Of a DNA stretch of 64,000 bases, positions 35,764-44,503 are shown piece after piece. Numbering within the stretch: the stretch's first letter is position 1; each line of letters begins with the position of its first letter. The translations under genes and the position numbers were made by a program. The notes beneath the pieces are model-generated. The model was not told the origin of the DNA, did no database searches, and worked only from the letters and a program-made list of their open reading frames with translations. The stretch is from Terriglobus roseus (GTDB lineage: Bacteria; Acidobacteriota; Terriglobia; Terriglobales; Acidobacteriaceae). Where the stretch lies: positions 2,170,001 to 2,234,000 of the forward strand of contig NZ_LT629690.1 in the NCBI RefSeq assembly GCF_900102185.1, in the 5' to 3' direction.

Positions 35764-36363
35764 ATGCCAGCCGCAAAATCCGCAGCCTCCACCGCCTCCA
35801 AGACTTCTGCAAAGCCCGGTAAGAACGCGACCACCGGAAAGCCACCACGCACCATTGCAGGCACCGTAGCGCCTCAGCAGGACGAGTTGAGGCAGGAAAT
35901 TCTCCGGCAGTATGAAGAGGCAGTCCGCGCGATGCAGCAGGGCAACTATGCCGCTGCACATCCGGCGCTGGAAAAGCTTCTGCAGATTGCCCCGCCGGAG
36001 TTCGTCGATCGCATCCGCATGTATCTTGCTGCTTGCGTTGCGCAAGCGAACCGCAAGACGGCGACCTTCACGTCTGCGGAAGAGAAGTATGACTACGCAA
36101 TCTCACTGCTGAACGATGGACAGTTTGAGGATGCGCGGGAACATCTGAACGAAATCCTGGATGGCAACTCCGAGGCCGATTATGCGTTCTACGGTCTGGC
36201 CGTCCTTGCCTCAGTCACCGGCGACTCGCACAACTGCCTGGAGAAGCTTACGGAGGCGATCCGGTTAAATGGCCAGAACCGCATCCTGGCGCGCTCCGAC
36301 TCAGATTTTCAGGACATGTCGGACGATCCTCGCTTCACCGAACTGCTGTACCCGGAAGCGTAA
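35764..36363 (+). CDS. TPR-type hypothetical protein
   Basis: 199 residues. The N-terminal 40 are Lys/Ala/Ser/Thr-rich (histone-like basic tail), followed by at least three TPR-like helix pairs: LRQYEEAVRAMQQGNYAAAHPALEKL, KYDYAISLLNDGQFEDAREHL, and YAFYGLAVLASVTGDSHNCLEKL. The end reads SDSDFQDMSDDPRFTELL, a motif seen at the C-terminus of some TPR proteins. No signal peptide. Partner unknown. I start at the ATG at 35764; an in-frame TTG at 35659 would add 35 residues abutting the DUF4254 stop. Confidence 0.7.
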   Translation: MPAAKSAASTASKTSAKPGKNATTGKPPRTIAGTVAPQQDELRQEILRQYEEAVRAMQQGNYAAAHPALEKLLQIAPPEFVDRIRMYLAACVAQANRKTATFTSAEEKYDYAISLLNDGQFEDAREHLNEILDGNSEADYAFYGLAVLASVTGDSHNCLEKLTEAIRLNGQNRILARSDSDFQDMSDDPRFTELLYPEA

Positions 36364-36450
36364 AAATACAAACGAAACATCGAACCACGGGCCGGCATCT
36401 TGTCGGCCTGTGGCTTTTGGTGCGATACCGCTGCGACTAACATGGAATCC

Positions 36451-37410
36451 ATGAAGCCTATCCTTGCCGTGGCCCGCCACTTCACACCTGAGGTGAATGC
36501 GCGCATTGACCGCGATTTTGAGCCTCGCTGGAATCCCAATGAACAGCCATGGACGCAGGATGAACTGCTGCAGGCCGCGGATGGCGCCGACGCTGTCCTT
36601 GTTTCGCCGGTGAACAAGCTGGATGCGCGCTTCTTCTCGCTGCTTTCTAACTCAGTGAAGGTGATCGCGACGTTTTCTGTGGGATACGACCACATCGACC
36701 TGGCAGCGGCGCACGCCAGAGGCATCCCTGTCTCGCACACGCCGGGTGTGTTGACCGATGCGACCGCGGACGTGGGCATGCTGCTTCTTCTAGGTGCCTC
36801 GCGCCGCGCATACGAGGCCCAGCAGCGGCTTCGCAGCGGTCTGTGGGCATCGTCCAAGGGCGATCTGCTGGGATGGTCGCTACAGGGCAAGGTGCTGGGC
36901 ATTTATGGCATGGGCCGCATCGGCCAAGCGCTGGCACATCGTGCGCGCGCTTTCGGCATGCAGGTGCACTACAACAATCGCAGCAGACTTTCGCCTGATG
37001 AGGAACAGGGCGCGGTCTTTCACGAAGACGCTGCTTCCCTTCTGCGTGTAAGCCAATTCCTTTCGCTGAACGCACCGGCTTCGCAAGACACACGGCACTT
37101 TCTGCGAACTGAAAACATCGATCTGCTTCCTGCTGGCGCAATCGTCATCAACACGGCGCGTGGAGCGCTGGTAAACGACGACGACCTGATTACCGCGTTA
37201 AAGTCCGGGAGGATTGCCGCCGCGGGACTGGACGTCTTTGAAGGCGAGCCAAAGCTCAATCCCGGGTATCTTGATCTGCCAAACGCGTTTCTGCTGCCAC
37301 ACATTGGAAGTGCCACGGTCGAGACACGCACTGCCATGGGGATGCTGGCGCTGGACAACATTGAGGCCGTACTGAAGGGCAGACCCGCACCGACGCTTCT
37401 GCGGAATTGA
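36451..37410 (+). CDS. D-isomer 2-hydroxyacid dehydrogenase (glyoxylate reductase-like)
   Basis: 319 residues, NAD(P)-dependent. The Rossmann motif is GIYGMGRIGQAL (about residue 150). The catalytic Arg is in INTARGALVND, the Glu in VFEGEP and the His in LPHIGSAT. It probably reduces glyoxylate, hydroxypyruvate or another 2-oxoacid; the substrate is not readable. The ATG at 36451 has GGA 6 nt upstream; the ATG at 36442, three codons earlier, is nearly as good. A standalone gene between the TPR gene and yvcK. Confidence 0.9.
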   Translation: MKPILAVARHFTPEVNARIDRDFEPRWNPNEQPWTQDELLQAADGADAVLVSPVNKLDARFFSLLSNSVKVIATFSVGYDHIDLAAAHARGIPVSHTPGVLTDATADVGMLLLLGASRRAYEAQQRLRSGLWASSKGDLLGWSLQGKVLGIYGMGRIGQALAHRARAFGMQVHYNNRSRLSPDEEQGAVFHEDAASLLRVSQFLSLNAPASQDTRHFLRTENIDLLPAGAIVINTARGALVNDDDLITALKSGRIAAAGLDVFEGEPKLNPGYLDLPNAFLLPHIGSATVETRTAMGMLALDNIEAVLKGRPAPTLLRN

Positions 37411-37445
37411 ACGTAAACCTACACAAATTCCTATAACGAAACGGG

Positions 37446-37451
37446 TACACT
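37446..37451 (+). promoter_or_regulatory. Candidate -10 box (TACACT), leaderless yvcK
   Basis: TACACT ends 6 nt before the ATG, so transcription would start on the start codon itself. No ribosome site is visible between box and ATG, which supports a leaderless transcript. Confidence 0.45.
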
Positions 37452-37457
37452 CCAACA

Positions 37458-38504
37458 ATGCCAGCTTCGGCAAAACAGCTTCGCGTGGTCGCCATCGGCG
37501 GGGGCACAGGCCTCTCCACGCTGCTACGCGGCCTGAAGCGCTATGTAGACACTGCGGATGCAGGCGAACACGATAACAACGCTTGCCTCAACGTACCGTG
37601 CCGCATTCGCAAATTGTCTGCGTTGGTCACAGTGACGGACGACGGTGGTTCATCCGGGCGGCTTCGTGAGGATCTGCAGATTCTGCCGCCGGGCGATGTG
37701 CGCAACTGCGTCGCAGCTCTCAGTGAAGATGAGCAACTGCTGACCAAGCTGTTCCAATATCGTTTCCCGAGCGACGGAACGATGCATGCCCTCTCCGGTC
37801 ACTCGTTTGGCAATCTTTTTCTAGCAGCTTTGACAGCCATTCACGGAGGCGATTTCGCGAAGGCGGTGCAGGCCTCGTCGCACATTCTGGCGGCGCGCGG
37901 CAACATCTATCCGGCTACGAACTCTCCCGTAACGCTCTCCGCCATCATGGAGGATGGCTCCGTGGTTCACGGCGAAACGAATATCACTGCTTCGAGACAT
38001 CGGATTGCAGAGCTGCGCATGCATCCCTCAGATGCTCCTCCCATGCAGGAAGCGCTGGAAGCAATTCAGGAAGCGGATCTGATCACCGTTGGACCAGGGT
38101 CGTTGTTCACTTCCCTCGTCACCAATCTGCTGGTGAAAGGCATTCCAGAAGCGATTGCTGCGTCGAAGGCGAAGCGTGTGTTCATTGGCAACCTGATGAC
38201 ACAAGCCAACGAATCCATTGGCCTGACTGCGTCAGAACACATGGAACGCATACGGTCGCACACTAATGGTTTGCAGCTGTTTGACTTTGCTTTGCTGAAC
38301 ACCGCATCGATCTCGCCAGCGCTGTTGCAGCACTACGCCAGCGGCGGGCAGCAGCCCATTGAAAACGATCTGGACCGCATTCGCGCCATGGGTGTAACGC
38401 CCGTAACGGGCAGCTTCGCGTACGAAGGCGTCGTGCTGCGCCACGACTACGATCGTGTAGCCGACGCGCTGATGGATCTGTGCGAACGCGAGCCATCGCA
38501 ATGA
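37458..38504 (+). CDS. yvcK: YvcK/CofD-like protein (gluconeogenesis factor family)
   Basis: 348 residues. The family motifs are clear: IGGGTGLSTLLRGLK at the N-terminus, VTVTDDGGSSGRLREDL, PPGDVRNCVAAL, SGHSFGNLFLAAL and VGPGSLFTSLVTNLLV. Homologues bind UDP-GlcNAc and affect cell-wall morphogenesis on gluconeogenic carbon sources. The resemblance to CofD is structural; no F420 genes are seen here. Its stop overlaps the GNAT start (ATGA), so the two are coupled. Confidence 0.9.
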   Translation: MPASAKQLRVVAIGGGTGLSTLLRGLKRYVDTADAGEHDNNACLNVPCRIRKLSALVTVTDDGGSSGRLREDLQILPPGDVRNCVAALSEDEQLLTKLFQYRFPSDGTMHALSGHSFGNLFLAALTAIHGGDFAKAVQASSHILAARGNIYPATNSPVTLSAIMEDGSVVHGETNITASRHRIAELRMHPSDAPPMQEALEAIQEADLITVGPGSLFTSLVTNLLVKGIPEAIAASKAKRVFIGNLMTQANESIGLTASEHMERIRSHTNGLQLFDFALLNTASISPALLQHYASGGQQPIENDLDRIRAMGVTPVTGSFAYEGVVLRHDYDRVADALMDLCEREPSQ

Positions 38505-39097
38505 GCCATACGCCGCTTCTGGAAGGCTATGGCGTTCGCCTTGAGCCGCTGTCCTCTGCACACATTCCTGCACTCACACAGATCGCGTTGGATGAATCCA
38601 TCTGGCGTTACATGAATGTGCGCCCGACCACGGCGGATGACGTGAAGAAGCACGTTGAAGACACTCTTCTTCAGGCTGAACAGGATCTGGTGGAAGCATG
38701 GGTAACCTTCGTTGGCGATGAAGCGGTTGGCGCCACCCGTTTTCTGGATATCCAGAGAGCGCATCGTGGGGCGGAGATCGGTTTTACATGGCTGGCGAAG
38801 CCGTGGCGTTCCAGCGGTGTGAACCCACGCGTGAAGCTGCTGCAGTTGACGTACGGCTTTGAAACGCTGGGACTACGTCGCATCGCGCTCAAAACTCATC
38901 ACGAGAATGTGCATTCGCAGAACGCCATGCTGAAGCTAGGCGCGCAGTATGAGGGCACCTTTCGCAATCACATGATCATGCCCGACGGATCGACGCGGCA
39001 TACCAAGTGGTACAGCATTACCGCGGAAGACTGGCCTGACGTGAAGGCGCGCCTTTTGGAACGCATTTCGGGTGAACGGATACAGCGTAGAGCCTAA
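38501..39097 (+). CDS. GNAT acetyltransferase (RimJ/RimL type)
   Basis: 198 residues. The GNAT fold is visible: LEPLSSAHIPAL at the N-terminus, AVGATRFLDIQ (beta 4), RGAEIGFTWLAKPWRSSGVNPRVKLLQLTYGFE (acetyl-CoA binding region and helix 3), and ALKTHHENVHSQNAMLKLGAQYEG, typical of the RimJ/RimL N-acetyltransferase group. Substrate unknown: possibly a ribosomal protein N-terminus or a small amine. It is translationally coupled to yvcK through ATGA. Confidence 0.88.
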   Translation: MSHTPLLEGYGVRLEPLSSAHIPALTQIALDESIWRYMNVRPTTADDVKKHVEDTLLQAEQDLVEAWVTFVGDEAVGATRFLDIQRAHRGAEIGFTWLAKPWRSSGVNPRVKLLQLTYGFETLGLRRIALKTHHENVHSQNAMLKLGAQYEGTFRNHMIMPDGSTRHTKWYSITAEDWPDVKARLLERISGERIQRRA

Positions 39098-39111
39098 CGC
39101 TCGTCGACCGC

Positions 39112-39117
39112 TACAAT
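39112..39117 (+). promoter_or_regulatory. Candidate -10 box (TACAAT), M16 peptidase gene
   Basis: TACAAT ends 6 nt before the ATG (intervening GGAAGG). The predicted transcription start coincides with the start codon. The purine run could instead be a ribosome site on a longer transcript. Confidence 0.42.
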
Positions 39118-39123
39118 GGAAGG

Positions 39124-40446
39124 ATGGTCGAAACCACTCCCCTTGCGGAGAATGCCGCATCCGCCACCGCCTCCAATGAACGCAACATCCGCCGCACCAC
39201 GCTGCCGAACGGCATGATGGTGCTGACCGAACGCATGCCGCATGTCCGTTCCGTCAGCCTGGGCGTCTGGATTGGCACCGGATCGCGCGACGAACAGGCA
39301 GAAGAGAACGGCCTTTCGCACTTTGTAGAACACATGGTCTTCAAGGGCACCACGACCCGCTCCGCACGCGACATTGCGCGTGAGACGGACGCGATCGGCG
39401 GCAACCTGGACGCATTCACCGGCAAAGAAACCGTCTGCTTCAACATCAAGGTGCTGGATACGAATGTGCCTGCCGCGATGAACATCCTTTCTGATCTGGT
39501 CCTGAACCCGACGTTCGCAGCCGACGACATTGCGCGCGAACAGTCCGTGGTGCTGGAAGAGATCAAGATGGACGAGGACAATCCCGACTATCTGATCCAC
39601 GAGATTCACACAGCGAACTTCTGGAAGAACGATCCGCTGGCGCGCTCCATCCTGGGCACAGCGAAGACTGTCTCCAGCTTTGATGAAGCCGCCGTGCGTC
39701 GTTTTCATTCTGAGCGTTTCGTCCCATCGAACATGGTCTTTTCAGCCGCAGGTCATCTCGAACACGAAGAGATGATTGCGGAGATCACGCGTTACTTCGG
39801 CGCGTTAGCTGCGACGTCTAGCACTCTGGCGCGCTTTCCGGAACCTGCGCCTACGCCGCACATCACACTGCGCAACAAGAAGTCTCTGGAGCAGGTGCAG
39901 ATCTGCCTCGGCGTTCCTGCGCCGCGCGTGGACCATCCTGATCGCTATGCGCTGTACCTGCTCAGCAGCATCCTTGGCGGCGGCATGAGTTCACGGCTGT
40001 TCCAATCAGTGCGCGAAGAGGCAGGGCTGGCTTATTCGATTTACTCAGAACTGTCGCCCTTCCGCGATACAGGCGCACTGAGCATCTATGCAGGAACTTC
40101 GATTGAGAAGACGCAAGAGATGCTGCACCTGATCCTGGAAGAGTTCCGCCGCATTAAGGCAGCCCCTGTAGGAGAAGATGAACTGGAACGCGCCAAGAAC
40201 CAGAGCAAGGGCAACATTGTGCTGGGACTGGAAAGTTCCTCATCGCGGATGAGCAACCTTGCGCGTCAGCAGATGTACTACGGCCGATTCAACACGGTGG
40301 ACGACATCATCGCCGACGTAGATCGCGTGACCGCTGCCGATGTGCAACGCCTTGCCGTGTCACTGCTGCAGCCAGAGAAGATTTCACTGACGTTGCTAGG
40401 GAATCTCGGCGAGTTGAAGATCACTCGCGACGATCTCACTTGCTAA
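39124..40446 (+). CDS. M16 family metallopeptidase (processing peptidase-like)
   Basis: 440 residues. The inverted zinc motif HFVEH (His66, Glu69, His70) lies in GLSHFVEHMVFKGT, with the distal Glu ligand in VVLEEIKMDEDNPDY. The C-terminal half carries the family's GLAYSIYSELSPF and SSSSRMSNLARQQMYYGR. It matches the mitochondrial processing peptidase beta / PqqF-like class of about 420 residues. No signal peptide, so it is probably cytosolic. Physiological substrate unknown. Followed by a long, near-perfect terminator. Confidence 0.92.
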   Translation: MVETTPLAENAASATASNERNIRRTTLPNGMMVLTERMPHVRSVSLGVWIGTGSRDEQAEENGLSHFVEHMVFKGTTTRSARDIARETDAIGGNLDAFTGKETVCFNIKVLDTNVPAAMNILSDLVLNPTFAADDIAREQSVVLEEIKMDEDNPDYLIHEIHTANFWKNDPLARSILGTAKTVSSFDEAAVRRFHSERFVPSNMVFSAAGHLEHEEMIAEITRYFGALAATSSTLARFPEPAPTPHITLRNKKSLEQVQICLGVPAPRVDHPDRYALYLLSSILGGGMSSRLFQSVREEAGLAYSIYSELSPFRDTGALSIYAGTSIEKTQEMLHLILEEFRRIKAAPVGEDELERAKNQSKGNIVLGLESSSSRMSNLARQQMYYGRFNTVDDIIADVDRVTAADVQRLAVSLLQPEKISLTLLGNLGELKITRDDLTC

Positions 40447-40450
40447 ATGC

Positions 40451-40495
40451 AAAAAGCCTCGCTCGCGATGGATTCATCGCGAGCGAGGCTTTTTT
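40451..40495. terminator. Strong bidirectional terminator
   Basis: A 20-bp stem (40451-40470 with 40475-40494) and GATT loop is flanked by A-run and T-run on either side. It separates the M16 peptidase gene from the converging PepSY gene. Confidence 0.93.
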
Positions 40496-40501
40496 GTTCT
40501 T

Positions 40502-41197
40502 CTACGGTACCCAGATGCGATAGAGCAGCAGGCACAGGGCTGTTGCAATTGCGGCCAACAGCAGACCGCTGGTGCGACGCTTGTAGATGAAGAAGATCAG
40601 CACCAGTCCAGAAAGCGATACCAGCGTGAGTAGGATGGCTGAACCGTCTATCACCCATGACCACACCTTGCCGCTGTCGCGCCCCTTGTGAAGGTCATTA
40701 ATGACGGCAACGAATCCTGCTTTCGTCTCCACCACCTGATACTTTCCTGTGGCGCGATCTACCGTTGTGTCCGCGCTATAGCCCGGGCCGCGGAAGCTGA
40801 AGGTGATCTGGTCGTCGTCCACGCGCAGGTCTTCGGTATTTACCGCACCGTGGACATGGTCCGTGTTGCGGATGTGCTCCACGATGGCCAGTGTGTCCGG
40901 ATGGTCCTTCGGTCCCATCTCTTTCGCGGACAGCGAACCGTTAAGATTCTTAACCACCTCTCCATGCGAGAAGTAGTCCGCGTGGTTCAGTGTGAGTCCG
41001 GTCACAGCGAAGAACAGCACCACGGCGAAGCTCACCATGGACAAATAGATATGCAGCCAGCGCGAGACAATCGCGGTCTGCTTACGCAGACGCACCCGGA
41101 GAGGCTGTTTCGCCTTTCCGGGTGTGCTGTGATGGCTTTCGGGTTTGGTGGAAGGACTAGTGTTTACGGTAGTCAAGCTGCACCGCTCCGAGTTCAT
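40502..41197 (-). CDS. PepSY-associated transmembrane protein
   Basis: 231 residues. After a polar N-terminus comes SRWLHIYLSMVSFAVVLFFAVTGLTLNH (first helix, with the histidine-containing start typical of PepSY-TM proteins), then a periplasmic PepSY-like region (about 85-170) with NDLHKGRDSGKVWSWVIDGSA leading into helix 2. A last helix pair ends at the C-terminus. Such proteins take part in membrane redox or iron reduction. It overlaps the 3' end of the ApbE gene by 41 nt, so co-translation is likely. The ATG at 41197 has no strong ribosome site; a TTG a few codons in is possible. Confidence 0.78.
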   Translation of the reverse strand: MNSERCSLTTVNTSPSTKPESHHSTPGKAKQPLRVRLRKQTAIVSRWLHIYLSMVSFAVVLFFAVTGLTLNHADYFSHGEVVKNLNGSLSAKEMGPKDHPDTLAIVEHIRNTDHVHGAVNTEDLRVDDDQITFSFRGPGYSADTTVDRATGKYQVVETKAGFVAVINDLHKGRDSGKVWSWVIDGSAILLTLVSLSGLVLIFFIYKRRTSGLLLAAIATALCLLLYRIWVP

Positions 41198-42725
41198 CGC
41201 TTGCCGGCAACGTCTTCGCAGAAGGCGTGCCGTTGAAGTTGATCTCCTGGCGAAGCAGCGAGTGACCACCGTGTTCACGCGCGGCTTCAATCACCACTGT
41301 GTACGTGCCTGCCTTTAGCAGCTTGCCGTTGTTGTCTTTACCGTCCCACTTCAGCGTGTATGAACCCGGGACACGCGTAGCACTGGAAACCGTTGCAGAG
41401 ATGTCCGTGCCTTCGCTCAGATTGCGCAGCTGGTCATCGCGGTACCAGCCCTTCAACTCATTCAGCCAACGAGGATTCTTGAACCACAGCGCAATGGTGC
41501 GAACGGGATACTTGTCCTTGTCTTCAATCCACACCGCAACATAAGGACGACGATAACGCGGGTTATCCATACGCGGCAGTTCCAGCTTGATCTGCAGTTC
41601 CATGGACTGGTTCCAGTTCGTGCCGGCCTGCGGTGCTGCAGCGCCCGCCTTCACGATGTATGCAGCGCGTTCGAGTTTGGGCTCTGCGTAGTTCGTCCAG
41701 CCGTTGCTGCGAATTTCTTCGCCAGACGCAGTCACGATGAGATATTGCGCATCGGGATGACGCTGCATCAATGCCTGCGATTCACGCGGCGATAGGATGG
41801 ACAACGCTGTAGCCAATGCGCCCGCAGTAGTTGCATCCTGAGCGATAACGCTGGAGGACAGCACCTGCGCTGCAGGCGTAGCCGTGCGCGGGTCGATGAT
41901 GTGGGACATGCGCTCGCCTGCAACATCGAAGCCACGACGATAGCTGCCACTGGTGGCGATGGCACGGTCGCGCAGCACAACTGTGTCGATGGCTGCATCG
42001 TTCTCGGTGTGCGCCTGAGGATTGGCAACGTCAACACGCTGGGTCAAGGCGCCGCGAGTTACGATGTCGCCACCCACGTTCAACATCACGCCTGATGCAC
42101 CTGCGTGCAGAGCGGCTTCTGCAGCCTTCTCCGTGATCCAGCTTTTCGTGAACGTAGCAAGGACCAGCGGAGCATCGCTGAGACGCGTTGCTGTGCCGTT
42201 GGTACGATCCAACGACCAGTGGGGCTGCTTCATCGTCTGCACAGCAGCAGCAAGCTGTTCCGTGGAAGGCGCTGCACCTTTTGCAGCGGCACCACGCCAT
42301 ACCTTTGCAGCAGTCTCGCTGGAAGCGTTCAGAACTCCGCCCGTTTCACCCTGCCAAGCATCGAAGTGAGCGAGCACTTCCATCAACTCCGGCGATACCT
42401 TCACTGCAACGCCGCGTGTCTTCTGCCAACGCGAAAATTCGCTGTCCGCATTCCATGCGCTGAGTTTCGAGGAAAGACGATCGAACTCTGCAAGCGCGGC
42501 CTTCTCGGCTACACGTGCATCGCGCTGCGACGGTGCACTGATGGCCGCATCCAGTGATGTCCCCAACACGTTTTCATGCGAGAAACCCCATGTACCCGCG
42601 GCATCCTTCGCCGGAGCAACAGAGGGTTCTGCAGCATGTGCCGCAACAAAGCCCGGCAGAACACCAAACGCAATCGCAGCCAGTGACACTGCACCATTCT
42701 TCATCTTCGAAACTGTCTTATTCAC
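41157..42725 (-). CDS. ApbE-type FMN transferase fused to DUF2271
   Basis: 522 residues. Export signal (about 8-32, ending AAHAAEP). The ApbE domain (about 45-335) has FDRLSSKLSAWNADSEF, LNVGGDIVTRG, ATSGSYRRGF and SHIIDPRTATP. A C-terminal DUF2271 domain (about 365-510) contains YRRPYVAVWIEDKD and WDGKDNNGKLLKAGTYTV. ApbE enzymes attach FMN to Thr/Ser of exported redox proteins, using Mg2+ and FAD. No protein in this window shows a clear flavinylation motif, so the acceptor is elsewhere or unrecognised. The start is a GTG with GGGAGAG 8 nt upstream; an ATG at 42704 is the alternative. Confidence 0.88.
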   Translation of the reverse strand: MNKTVSKMKNGAVSLAAIAFGVLPGFVAAHAAEPSVAPAKDAAGTWGFSHENVLGTSLDAAISAPSQRDARVAEKAALAEFDRLSSKLSAWNADSEFSRWQKTRGVAVKVSPELMEVLAHFDAWQGETGGVLNASSETAAKVWRGAAAKGAAPSTEQLAAAVQTMKQPHWSLDRTNGTATRLSDAPLVLATFTKSWITEKAAEAALHAGASGVMLNVGGDIVTRGALTQRVDVANPQAHTENDAAIDTVVLRDRAIATSGSYRRGFDVAGERMSHIIDPRTATPAAQVLSSSVIAQDATTAGALATALSILSPRESQALMQRHPDAQYLIVTASGEEIRSNGWTNYAEPKLERAAYIVKAGAAAPQAGTNWNQSMELQIKLELPRMDNPRYRRPYVAVWIEDKDKYPVRTIALWFKNPRWLNELKGWYRDDQLRNLSEGTDISATVSSATRVPGSYTLKWDGKDNNGKLLKAGTYTVVIEAAREHGGHSLLRQEINFNGTPSAKTLPASDELGAVQLDYRKH

Positions 42726-42769
42726 CTGAAAATCTCTCCCGGATCTTTGCCGTGTGAGTCGAGAAATGC

Positions 42770-42792
42770 TCCGGTCAAGTATTTGGACCGGA
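42770..42792. repeat. Inverted repeat TCCGGTC-N9-GACCGGA
   Basis: A 7-bp perfect stem with a 9-nt loop in the 83-nt gap between the EF-hand and ApbE genes. There is no T-run on either strand, so it may be an mRNA processing or stabilising hairpin, or a protein site, rather than a terminator. Confidence 0.5.
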
Positions 42793-42808
42793 ATAAAGTC
42801 AAAACTGA

Positions 42809-43669
42809 TTACTGCTGAGGCTGCTGACCGCCCTGGCCACGACCACCACCAGGACCTCCCGGACCACCAGGACCGCCCGGTCCACGTCCCTGCGGCTGCT
42901 TCTCCATGTAAGCGGTGGCCTCGTCCATATCGACCTTGCCGTCGTGGTTCGTATCGATCGCCTCAAACTGCGCCTGCATACGATCGGGCATCTCTTCCTT
43001 GGTCAGAGCGCCGTCCTTGTTGGTGTCCCACTCGTCAAAGAGGTGTTCCGCGCGCTGGCGGGGGGTCTGCTGACGCATGCGAAGCTCTGCCACGGACAAC
43101 GTGCCATCGCCATCCTTGTCCAGCGTCTTCAGCGCTGCAGGCGCATTCGTGATTTCTGTAGCTGAAAGGATGCCGTCCTTGTCTACATCCAGAACGATCA
43201 TGACGGGGTCCATGCTGCTGAAGTTGCCACGACCAATAGGACGCCCCTGGGGATCGGCCTGCTTGCCGGACATGGCAGCGATTTCCGCCTTCGTCAGCTT
43301 GCCATCATGATTCGCGTCGCCCTTTTCAAAGAGCGGCTTCATGCGCTCAGGCACTTCGTCTGCCGTCAGAACACCGTCGCCATTCTTGTCCAGCAGCATC
43401 AGGCGCTGCTCAAGATCGCTGCTTGCGGTCTTGTCTTCCAGGCGCGGATTGTATTCCGCTGAGGTGATCTGCCCATCGCCGTTCTTGTCCAACTTCAGCA
43501 ACGCCTGCGATGCAGCGGCAATCTCCGCTGCCGAAAGCTGGCCATCACCATCCGTATCCAACGCTTCCAGAACGATGCGCTTGGGCGGTCCGCCACCGCC
43601 GGGGCCCTGTGCAACAGCGGCCGAGGAAAGAAGAATGGGCAGGGCAAACAGCAAGTGCGATGGCTTCAT
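42809..43669 (-). CDS. Secreted protein with eight EF-hand loops
   Basis: 286 residues with a signal peptide (1-20, ending AVAQ). Eight canonical EF-hand loops are visible: [84 protein letters not shown] and [12 protein letters not shown]. It should bind calcium in the periplasm or outside the cell. The last 30 residues are Gly/Pro/Gln-rich. First gene of a run with ApbE-DUF2271 and PepSY-TM, behind a promoter that carries two matching inverted repeats. A role in metal handling for the redox proteins is inference. Confidence 0.9.
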   Translation of the reverse strand: MKPSHLLFALPILLSSAAVAQGPGGGGPPKRIVLEALDTDGDGQLSAAEIAAASQALLKLDKNGDGQITSAEYNPRLEDKTASSDLEQRLMLLDKNGDGVLTADEVPERMKPLFEKGDANHDGKLTKAEIAAMSGKQADPQGRPIGRGNFSSMDPVMIVLDVDKDGILSATEITNAPAALKTLDKDGDGTLSVAELRMRQQTPRQRAEHLFDEWDTNKDGALTKEEMPDRMQAQFEAIDTNHDGKVDMDEATAYMEKQPQGRGPGGPGGPGGPGGGRGQGGQQPQQ

Positions 43670-43687
43670 CGGGAACGATCCTGAGGA

Positions 43688-43714
43688 GAATGAGGACTGA
43701 AAATGTCCTCATTC
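43688..43714. promoter_or_regulatory. Operator-like inverted repeat 1: GAATGAGGAC-N7-GTCCTCATTC
   Basis: A perfect 10-bp inverted repeat with a 7-nt spacer. Its core AGGAC-N7-GTCCT is identical to that of the second repeat 28 bp away, centre to centre. It covers the expected transcription start of the EF-hand gene. Confidence 0.7.
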
Positions 43715-43715
43715 A

Positions 43716-43744
43716 GTTGTAGGACATATTTGGTCCTAGATCAA
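43716..43744 (-). promoter_or_regulatory. Promoter of the EF-hand run with inverted repeat 2 inside its spacer
   Basis: Read leftward: -35 TTGATC (43744-43739), 17-nt spacer, -10 TACAAC (43721-43716). The spacer is filled by TAGGAC-N7-GTCCTA (43720-43738), sharing the AGGAC-N7-GTCCT core with repeat 1. A dimeric repressor bound here would block RNA polymerase directly. The regulator is not identifiable. Confidence 0.7.
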
Positions 43745-43806
43745 GGACGAAATTCCCTTTTGCAAAGACGCACCATGCGATAAACGACCGTTTGAGAGAA
43801 AGATGG

Positions 43807-44472
43807 CTATGCCGGAGGCAGACCGTCCACCACCGTCACACCAGCAGGAGGAGTGAAACGGAAGTCTGCATCGGAGGCGGCGACGTTCTCTTTCATGTCC
43901 CGGAATGCGAACTCCGTTACGGTGCCGTCGATCTCTTCGATACGTAGTCCGGTGATGACTCCCGTAGCGGCGATCACGGTGACGGAGATGCGTTGCACGC
44001 GCTGATCGCCAGGCGACATCGCATAGTGCGGCGTTCCGCTTAGAGTGACTTCCCCACTGCCCGCTGGGGTTACCTTCAGGTTGTCCAGTTCTTTTTCCAG
44101 CTTCGTATGGCCCAGCAGGAAGCGCAGCGGAGAGCGCATGTCGTCCAGTTGTTTTGCAGGGACGCGTTGCGCCTGCGGATCGCCCGGCGTGTAGCTAATG
44201 GCGTATTTGCCGTCGAGCACGAAGAGCTTGCCGTTGCTGTACTGCCAGCGCATACGTCCCGGCTTCTTCAGCAGCAGCGTGCCACCTTCAGTGCGTTGCT
44301 GTCCCATGCCACTGTAATGCTCGGTGTACGTGGCGTGCAGCGTGGTCAGGTGGTTGTAGTGGTCGTCGACCTTCGAAGCGATTGCGTGAACATCCTGCGC
44401 GTGAGCGGACACTGACAACACAGCGACCGCCGCAAATCCTGTAAGAAACTTCATCGTTTTGCTAAGACGCAC
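43807..44472 (-). CDS. lolA: Outer-membrane lipoprotein carrier protein LolA
   Basis: 221 residues: signal peptide (core FLTGFAAVAVLSVSAHA) and the LolA fold with LHATYTEHYSGM, GTLLLKKPGRMRWQYSNGKLFVLDG (typical of LolA strands binding the lipid), PLRFLLGHTKLEKELD and a C-terminal EFAFRDMKENVAASDADFRFTPPAGV. It ferries lipoproteins across the periplasm to LolB or the outer membrane. I choose the GTG start at 44472 because AGGGAGA lies just upstream; the ATG at 44454 has no ribosome site. Confidence 0.9.
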   Translation of the reverse strand: MRLSKTMKFLTGFAAVAVLSVSAHAQDVHAIASKVDDHYNHLTTLHATYTEHYSGMGQQRTEGGTLLLKKPGRMRWQYSNGKLFVLDGKYAISYTPGDPQAQRVPAKQLDDMRSPLRFLLGHTKLEKELDNLKVTPAGSGEVTLSGTPHYAMSPGDQRVQRISVTVIAATGVITGLRIEEIDGTVTEFAFRDMKENVAASDADFRFTPPAGVTVVDGLPPA

Positions 44473-44503
44473 AAACTCTCCCTGGAGTCATCCGTACAGA
44501 CGA

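Noticed and set aside
37458-38504. CofD (F420 synthesis) assignment
   Set aside because: The GGGTGLSTLLRGLK, DDGGSSGRLR and PPGDVRNC set fits YvcK; no F420 genes are nearby.
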